From NCBI GenBank assembly GCA_947452325.1, contig CANGCZ010000026.1:1-12582 (forward strand): DNA of 12,582 bases. Reading direction: 5' to 3'. The DNA comes from Comamonadaceae bacterium (GTDB lineage Bacteria; Pseudomonadota; Gammaproteobacteria; Burkholderiales; Burkholderiaceae_C). The position numbers and the translations under genes were made by a program. How positions within the stretch are numbered: position 1 is the first letter of the stretch; each line of letters starts with the position of its first letter. Shown here one piece after another: positions 8,332-12,582 of this stretch. Below the pieces are notes generated by a model. It was given only the letters and a program-made list of their open reading frames with translations. It was not told where the DNA came from and did no database searches.

Positions 8332-9170
8332 GCTGCGTCCGCCTGGTTGGCGGCAGTGACATGCACCGGTCTATCGACCACAACAAGCCGTTGCGGTGCA
8401 CCATAAGGACTGCGCTTCATGGCCCAACCCCACAAGCGTTGCAGCGGCAGGGCAATCACCATCAGCACATGTTCAATGATGGCCAAACCCAGCAAGGCGG
8501 ACAACAACACCCAACCGGTGCTGATGACGACGGCACCAGTTTGCAATTCCCACACCATCCATGACCACACGACCACGGACAAGCCCATGGTGAAAAAGAA
8601 AAACGGGCTGATGCCGCCGCTTTTGAAATAGCTGCCGATGTAGCGCAAGTGCGCAGGCAAATATTGTTCGCCGACTTGCGGTACGCCGAAAAACAAATTG
8701 AGCTTGGCGCTCAGGCGCATACACCACAGCAATGCGTAAGTGCACAAGGCCACATGGTTGGGTTGATTTTGTTGCATGGCCAGAAGCACACCGAAGTTGA
8801 ACAGCAGCGCCACCTCGTGGTAAAGCAAGGCCATGACCGATTGACCGAAGCGGCGGTTGATGCCTAGCCCCGGCTCTAAAGGTATGCGTCTGGGGCCTGC
8901 CAGCCAACCGGTGAGAAAAGCCATTTCATGCCAACTCCACATTGCAATCACACTGACAAAGCCTATGTAGGCATTCAAGATGGAATGCGAGCGCATGCTG
9001 ATGGAGGTGGTCCACAAACTCAAACCCAGCAGAAAACTGAGAAAGAACATGCTCCAGCGAAATGTAGAAGTGGGTAATCGCACCAGCCACAAAATCGCGC
9101 CCGTGCCCAGCCACCAGCAGAACACTGCAAATACGCAAGCGCCCGTTGTGGTGGACAAAAAGTCAATCAT
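8328..9170 (-). CDS. puhE: Photosynthetic complex assembly protein PuhE (DUF3623)
   Basis: A 280-residue polytopic inner-membrane protein with about seven hydrophobic segments (roughly 8-31, 38-58, 67-90, 110-132, 139-158, 187-207 and 213-240). It resembles the putative photosynthetic complex assembly protein 2 family, to which PuhE belongs. Charged pairs lie within or beside the helices: His81-Glu82 (WHEMAF), His118-Glu119 (YHEVALLFN) and Glu233-His234 (IIEHVLM). They could bind a metal or pigment, but this is inference. In Rhodobacter, puhE is linked to reaction-centre assembly and to control of pigment amounts; its biochemical role is not settled. It lies 12 bp after acsF and overlaps crtI by 4 bp. 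The start has only a weak ribosome binding site. Confidence 0.88.
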   Translation of the reverse strand: MIDFLSTTTGACVFAVFCWWLGTGAILWLVRLPTSTFRWSMFFLSFLLGLSLWTTSISMRSHSILNAYIGFVSVIAMWSWHEMAFLTGWLAGPRRIPLEPGLGINRRFGQSVMALLYHEVALLFNFGVLLAMQQNQPNHVALCTYALLWCMRLSAKLNLFFGVPQVGEQYLPAHLRYIGSYFKSGGISPFFFFTMGLSVVVWSWMVWELQTGAVVISTGWVLLSALLGLAIIEHVLMVIALPLQRLWGWAMKRSPYGAPQRLVVVDRPVHVTAANQADAA

Positions 9171-9182
9171 GTGTGTGGCCTA

Positions 9183-10295
9183 TCACCAGGTGGGTTGCAT
9201 GCGTATATCCGCAGGCAACTCGTTTTTCTTGACCGGCAATAGGTACAAACGGCCAAATGTGTACACCGCTTGCAAGGCAGTGCTGGCGCGACCGATCAAA
9301 CCCATCACACCGCCGCGTTCTTTGGCCTTGGCATTGGCGATGGACAACTCAACCAAATGTGTCATGCCGGCGCGAAACACCGGGTGATCGATATCGACCT
9401 CGACCGGGAACACCTGGCGCGCAATGTCCGAGGTGATGCGAAACACCTCATAGTCGTACTCGGTAGATTCAAAACCCATGGCTTCATGCAGCAAAGGGCG
9501 CGTATGGTCGCGCACATACATGGTGGCATAGACCGCCAAAATGAAAAACCGAATCCACAGCAGATTCACACCGCGCAACAGCTCGGGGTGGGCGCGCATG
9601 ATGAGGGCAAACGATTCGCCGTGGCGGAACTCGTCATTGCACCAACGCTCAAACCAACGGAAGATGGGGTGAAAACGTTTGTCCGGATTTTTTTCAAGCT
9701 GACGGTAAATGGTGATGTAGCGCGCATAACCGATTTTTTCAGACAAATAAGTGGCGTAAAAAATGAACTTTGGCTTAAAGAAAGTGTATGACTTGGTGCG
9801 CTTGAGTTGGCCTAAATCAATGCCTAAATCAAAGTCGCGCAAAGACTGGTTGATGAAACCGGCATGGCGTGATTCGTCGCGCGCCATGAAAGTCATCAGT
9901 TGTTTGATGTCCGGGTTCTTCACATGCTTGCGCACTTCGTTGTACAAAATACAACCCGAGAATTCAGAGGTGAGCGAGCTGATCAAAAAGTCTAAAAACT
10001 CTTGGCGCATTTCCGGTGAAAGCTGCGGCATCAAGACCCGCACTTCTTCTGCAAAAGCCGCATCGCGTTGAAAGTGGTCGTGGTTGTTGTCGCCCTCGTA
10101 CTCTTTCATCATGGTGTCCCATTCGGCGCGCACGGGTTCTACGTTCAATTTGTCCATGGCGTCGAAATCGGTGGTGTAAAAGCGCGGACTGAGCACCGTG
10201 TTGCGCACCGCCTTGGCATTCGCATCAGCTGCGTTTTCAACCGTGCCTATCAATAACTCCACGTGATCAAAATCTAAAGCAGCGGCGTTGGTCAT
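9183..10295 (-). CDS. acsF: Aerobic Mg-protoporphyrin IX monomethyl ester (oxidative) cyclase
   Basis: A 370-residue diiron enzyme that forms the fifth ring of bacteriochlorophyll, using O2 to make protochlorophyllide from Mg-protoporphyrin monomethyl ester. The diiron ligands fit Glu111 (TSEFSG), Glu141-x-x-His144 (DESRHAGF) and Glu222-x-x-His225 (NDEFRHGE). The stretch from [17 protein letters not shown] (169-185) to [13 protein letters not shown] is strongly conserved in betaproteobacterial and plant homologues (AcsF/CHL27). The betaproteobacterial enzyme type, as in Rubrivivax, is known to work without an added BciE or Ycf54 subunit. AGGAG ends 6 bases before ATG 10295, inside the end of puhC. 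Within the protein, DFDLGIDLG is encoded by a near-perfect 12-bp tandem repeat (9810-9833). The position between puhC and puhE is typical of this group. Confidence 0.97.
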   Translation of the reverse strand: MTNAAALDFDHVELLIGTVENAADANAKAVRNTVLSPRFYTTDFDAMDKLNVEPVRAEWDTMMKEYEGDNNHDHFQRDAAFAEEVRVLMPQLSPEMRQEFLDFLISSLTSEFSGCILYNEVRKHVKNPDIKQLMTFMARDESRHAGFINQSLRDFDLGIDLGQLKRTKSYTFFKPKFIFYATYLSEKIGYARYITIYRQLEKNPDKRFHPIFRWFERWCNDEFRHGESFALIMRAHPELLRGVNLLWIRFFILAVYATMYVRDHTRPLLHEAMGFESTEYDYEVFRITSDIARQVFPVEVDIDHPVFRAGMTHLVELSIANAKAKERGGVMGLIGRASTALQAVYTFGRLYLLPVKKNELPADIRMQPTW

Positions 10296-10298
10296 GGC

Positions 10299-10775
10299 TT
10301 ACTCCTGGGAAGCTTTCTGAGGGGAAGGGGTGAGGTTTTGCAGTTGTGCAAACGCTGACATATTGGTCGGGCCGAATGACTCTAAATCGATGCGCACACC
10401 GGTGGCAGGGTCCAGCAATGTCAATCTGCCATCGGTGTGACCGACGAGTTCGAATGAAGGGCCTGCGCCTATGCCGCGACGCATGCGCTCGCGTGACATG
10501 GTGCGCAATGTGCCGCGAACAAAGCCTTGCTCGCCTTGAAAACGGGTGACTTCCAATTGGGTTTCAGGATCAACCACGGCGACATCGCCATTGGGCCGGT
10601 CTTCAAAACGCAGACTGCGTTTCCAACTGACAGGTGCATCATCTTGCGGCGTCATCACACCTTGGCCGCGCAAAAATCCGACCACCAGCAAGACACTGCA
10701 TAAAAAACCGACAAATATCCAACCGGTGAGACCGTGTTGACCGGGCATGTTTTGGTTGGAGAGGGACTGGCTCAT
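10299..10775 (-). CDS. puhC: Photosynthetic complex assembly protein PuhC
   Basis: A 158-residue protein with one hydrophobic segment at about 17-35 near the N-terminus and a soluble remainder expected in the periplasm. It resembles the PuhC family (putative photosynthetic complex assembly protein). In Rhodobacter, PuhC is needed for normal reaction-centre and LH1 core-complex assembly and membrane organisation. A repeat-like pair of phrases, VAVVDPETQLEV (65-76) and LTLLDPATGVRI (117-128), suggests a small beta-rich domain. The start ATG overlaps the puhB stop in ATGA and lacks a clear ribosome binding site, so coupled translation is likely. It ends 3 bp before acsF. The call rests on size, topology and its place after puhA and puhB as much as on sequence. 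Confidence 0.87.
   Translation of the reverse strand: MSQSLSNQNMPGQHGLTGWIFVGFLCSVLLVVGFLRGQGVMTPQDDAPVSWKRSLRFEDRPNGDVAVVDPETQLEVTRFQGEQGFVRGTLRTMSRERMRRGIGAGPSFELVGHTDGRLTLLDPATGVRIDLESFGPTNMSAFAQLQNLTPSPQKASQE
10302..10306 (-). promoter_or_regulatory. Ribosome binding site of acsF inside puhC
   Basis: AGGAG on the minus strand overlaps the final Glu codon of puhC, just before its stop, 6 bases before the acsF ATG. Termination of puhC and initiation of acsF are therefore physically coupled. Confidence 0.75.
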
Positions 10776-11446
10776 ACGGATACCGTGTGTGAGTTGCGGT
10801 TGCCCATGTCGAAGGAGGGCTGTTCATCGATCATGTCACCCAACATGGCAGGCACGCCAGGGTTGGCTTCGCGCCAGGCTTGCACCAAGCGCTCGCCGAC
10901 ACGAACGGCATCGGGAATGAAGCGCATGCAAGGCTCTGGGTTTTTCAAAGCCCAGGGCTTGGCGTGCGGCCACAAATTCAGCCAAGCGATGTGGTCGTTT
11001 CCTGCGAGTTTCAACGCTATGTCGCCACTGCCGTTTTTCATCGGCTTGACACTGGCGGCGGCCACCATGCGAAGCGGTAAATTGAAAGTCAATGTCAGCA
11101 CAATGCCTATGCGCATGACCACGCGTTTGCTGGTCAATGTGTACAAAGCGGTACGGGCGGTCAACCAGGCCAGCCAAGTAAGCAAACCCAAGGCTGTCAG
11201 GCTCAACGCCACACTGGTGGCTAAGGGCACCAGCAAACGCGCTTGCGGCTCACCCATCAAATACAGCGCTTGCAACAACACCATCACAGAAAAATAAATG
11301 GCCAAAGTACGCACTCGAAAAACATGCAGCGCCAGCTGTTTCCAGTCGGGTGCACCTTGCCAAAGCAGACGTTCGCCGGCGGGTAAGGCTTCAGGCAGAC
11401 CGGGCGCTGCCTCGAACTCGTGTTCGTGGTGCGGATTGACGTTCAA
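10772..11446 (-). CDS. puhB: Reaction-centre assembly protein PuhB (TTG start)
   Basis: A 224-residue membrane protein of the PuhB family, which helps reaction-centre and LH1 assembly. The N-terminal phrase PGLPEALPAGERLLWQGAPD (15-34) is typical. Hydrophobic segments lie at about 46-64 and 71-97, followed by a bacterial PH-like region at about 98-150 (LYTLTSKRVVMR, NLPLRMVAAA). The start is TTG 11446-11444, which overlaps the puhA stop as TTGA. AGGAG lies 8 bases upstream (11459-11455). No ATG occurs before the conserved N-terminal phrase, so the TTG start is well supported. It overlaps puhC by 4 bp. A rare start codon may lower its synthesis relative to PuhA, which would suit an assembly factor; that is inference. 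Confidence 0.9.
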   Translation of the reverse strand: MNVNPHHEHEFEAAPGLPEALPAGERLLWQGAPDWKQLALHVFRVRTLAIYFSVMVLLQALYLMGEPQARLLVPLATSVALSLTALGLLTWLAWLTARTALYTLTSKRVVMRIGIVLTLTFNLPLRMVAAASVKPMKNGSGDIALKLAGNDHIAWLNLWPHAKPWALKNPEPCMRFIPDAVRVGERLVQAWREANPGVPAMLGDMIDEQPSFDMGNRNSHTVSV

Positions 11447-12204
11447 AACAGTGGCTCCTGACGTTCAGGCGTGGCGTACAAAGTGCCCGCACCGTAGTAG
11501 GCTGTGATTTTTTCTTCTTCCAGCAAAGTGATTTGACTGTCGCTTCGGGTTTTGGGCACGTTGGCAAACTGCGCAGACAGAATGGAAGATGTATGAACAC
11601 CGCGACGGTTGATTCGCGCAAAAGTCATGGGCAGCAACACCGTGTCACCTGAATGCAAAGAGACTTCGATGTAACGGAACATCATCTCGCAGCGATCCAC
11701 CCATAAGTCTTTGACATGACCTGCCTCATAGCGATCCAAACCATACACAGGCAAGCCGCGCGGGTCTATGTCAGGTGACATGACGCCATGGTCTGAAGCG
11801 ATGCGTAAGGGCACGATTTTGATGTCGCCGCCGTGGTAGAGATCGGGTTCGTCAGCACGTGCAGCCCATGCACCGGGGCCAACACCTGCGAGCAACGGGT
11901 CGCCCAAGGGTTCTAGAGGTGCGCCCAGCCAGCCATGCACAGGCTGAGCGGTGTAACTGCCGTCCACACGGTGAACATCAGGTGCCAAAAGTTCACGGCC
12001 ATCGGCCATTTTGAACACCTTGGGTTCTGGCACAGGCCAGCCGATTTGTACCGGTCCGCCTTGCAGGTGACCGTTGTCCATGGGATAACCTTCACGGTGA
12101 TTTTCACGTGCAAGGTAATAAATCAAACCAGCGAAAAATCCCCAAAACATGTAGAGCACGATTTGTGCGACGTCTACATATTGCGTAATAGCGCCTGTTT
12201 CCAT
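11443..12204 (-). CDS. puhA: Photosynthetic reaction centre H subunit
   Basis: A 253-residue H subunit that caps the cytoplasmic face of the type II reaction centre and shapes the proton path to the QB quinone. The N-terminus has one membrane helix at about 12-30 (FFAGLIYYL), then the signature ENHREGYPMD. The cytoplasmic part has a PRC-barrel-type core. Glu173 and Arg177 (DRCEMMFRY) fall at the same numbers as the Rhodobacter sphaeroides residues Glu-H173 and Arg-H177. The motif LLEEEKITAYYGAGTLYATP near the end is typical. The start at 12204 is preferred: AAAGGAG ends 7 bases upstream and METGAITQY fits betaproteobacterial homologues, whereas ATG 12210 is only one base from the GGAG. The region matching the proton-entry histidines of R. 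sphaeroides differs (residues 123-127). The gene lies 33 bp after lhaA and overlaps puhB by 4 bp. Confidence 0.96.
   Translation of the reverse strand: METGAITQYVDVAQIVLYMFWGFFAGLIYYLARENHREGYPMDNGHLQGGPVQIGWPVPEPKVFKMADGRELLAPDVHRVDGSYTAQPVHGWLGAPLEPLGDPLLAGVGPGAWAARADEPDLYHGGDIKIVPLRIASDHGVMSPDIDPRGLPVYGLDRYEAGHVKDLWVDRCEMMFRYIEVSLHSGDTVLLPMTFARINRRGVHTSSILSAQFANVPKTRSDSQITLLEEEKITAYYGAGTLYATPERQEPLF
11455..11459 (-). promoter_or_regulatory. Ribosome binding site supporting the puhB TTG start
   Basis: AGGAG on the minus strand, inside the last codons of puhA, ends 8 bases before TTG 11446. It is good support for a non-ATG start here. Confidence 0.7.
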
Positions 12205-12211
12205 GGTCATT

Positions 12212-12218
12212 CTCCTTT
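12212..12218 (-). promoter_or_regulatory. Ribosome binding site deciding the puhA start
   Basis: AAAGGAG on the minus strand ends 7 bases before ATG 12204 but only 1 base before ATG 12210. This favours the inner ATG. The remaining lhaA-puhA gap (12205-12237) shows no hairpin or clear promoter. Confidence 0.7.
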
Positions 12219-12237
12219 AGAGCGCGTACAAAAATAC

Positions 12238-12582
12238 TTAGCCTGGCAGTTCTGCCAGACCGAATCGTGAATCCTGGCTTACACCTTGGGTCTGCTTGCG
12301 GCTGACCAAAGGACCGAGTGCGATCAACACACAAAACAGCATGTACATCTCGATGTGAAACACCATGCTGTATCCGGTGACGGGGGACACCAAAGCTTCC
12401 CCCAGCATGCCTTGTTCGGCCAAATTACCCATGAGGTCACGGGTGACACCACCCAAGGCCATGGCCAAACCTGAGGCCGTGGCTTGTACCGCGCCCCAGG
12501 CACCGAGCACCATACCGGCCTGTCCCTTGTCTGTCATGCCCATGGCGGTGAGCAACATGCCGACTGAAAACAAACCGCCGCC
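12238..12582 (-). CDS. lhaA: LhaA/PucC-family light-harvesting assembly protein, C-terminal part (5' end outside window)
   Basis: The frame runs off the right edge and ends at TAA (12240-12238), leaving 114 residues. It matches the C-terminus of the PucC/LhaA/BCD branch of the major facilitator superfamily, membrane proteins that help assemble light-harvesting complexes and may deliver bacteriochlorophyll. Three hydrophobic segments are visible. Recognisable phrases are GGGLFSVGMLL, LGAWGAVQATASGLAMALGG and GYSMVFHIEMYML, ending near GPLVS. The position just upstream of puhA is that of lhaA in other purple bacteria. PucC and LhaA are close paralogues, so the symbol depends on this position. 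A promoter for puhA may lie inside this gene, as in superoperons of relatives, but none could be identified. Confidence 0.9.
   Translation of the reverse strand, partial: GGGLFSVGMLLTAMGMTDKGQAGMVLGAWGAVQATASGLAMALGGVTRDLMGNLAEQGMLGEALVSPVTGYSMVFHIEMYMLFCVLIALGPLVSRKQTQGVSQDSRFGLAELPG

Noticed and set aside
9810..9833. A 12-bp tandem direct repeat (GCCTAAATCAAT/A on the plus strand)
   Set aside because: It encodes DFDLGIDLG in AcsF, a phrase close to that of homologues, so it is best explained as coding sequence rather than a binding site or mobile-element mark.
1..12582. Possible tRNA, CRISPR array, insertion sequence, attachment site or defence system
   Set aside because: No cloverleaf, spaced repeats, transposase or integrase motifs were seen; coding sequence fills almost the whole window and all genes belong to known families.

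Overview
The window looks like the chromosome of a phototrophic betaproteobacterium, most likely Burkholderiales (Comamonadaceae, Rubrivivax or Limnohabitans type). The main reason is the gene order lhaA-puhA-puhB-puhC-acsF-puhE, with the oxygen-dependent cyclase gene acsF lying between puhC and puhE. This order is characteristic of betaproteobacterial photosynthesis gene clusters, and acsF suggests bacteriochlorophyll can be made in the presence of oxygen. Family assignments are made by eye from motifs and remembered homologues; no search was run.

Left half, plus strand (1-5745): a nicotinamide/nicotinate oxidation module. It has the tail of a DUF1185/AA_synth gene (1-287), a nicotinamidase with a Tat-like signal peptide (pncA, 337-1059), and the two subunits of a nicotinate dehydrogenase: a [2Fe-2S] subunit (nicA, 1086-1577) and a molybdopterin subunit carrying a tri-haem cytochrome c tail (nicB, 1574-5203). 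A peptide deformylase (def, 5206-5745) follows. The likely chemistry is nicotinamide to nicotinate (PncA), then nicotinate to 6-hydroxynicotinate (NicAB), with electrons leaving through the cytochrome domain to the respiratory chain. The later ring-opening genes are not in the window. All genes are on one strand with gaps of 49 bp or less, so they may form one operon.

Right half, minus strand (12582-5751, transcribed right to left): the end of a photosynthesis gene cluster. In transcription order it has lhaA (partial; light-harvesting assembly), puhA (reaction-centre H subunit), puhB and puhC (assembly factors), acsF (Mg-protoporphyrin monomethyl ester cyclase), puhE (assembly factor), crtI (phytoene desaturase) and crtB (phytoene synthase). 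Junctions are overlaps of 4-20 bp or gaps of 3-33 bp, so this looks like one superoperon whose promoter lies outside the window or inside an upstream gene. It joins reaction-centre assembly, a bacteriochlorophyll step that needs O2, and the first two carotenoid-specific steps.

The two units converge, with only 5 bp between the def and crtB stop codons. No tRNA, rRNA, CRISPR array, insertion sequence or transposase was seen, and no stretch of 300 bases lacks a gene. I found no convincing wholly new system. The points most worth a second look are the membrane-spanning layout of NicB, the apparently exported nicotinamidase, the changed proton-entry residues of PuhA, and the carotenoid genes attached directly to the puh operon.
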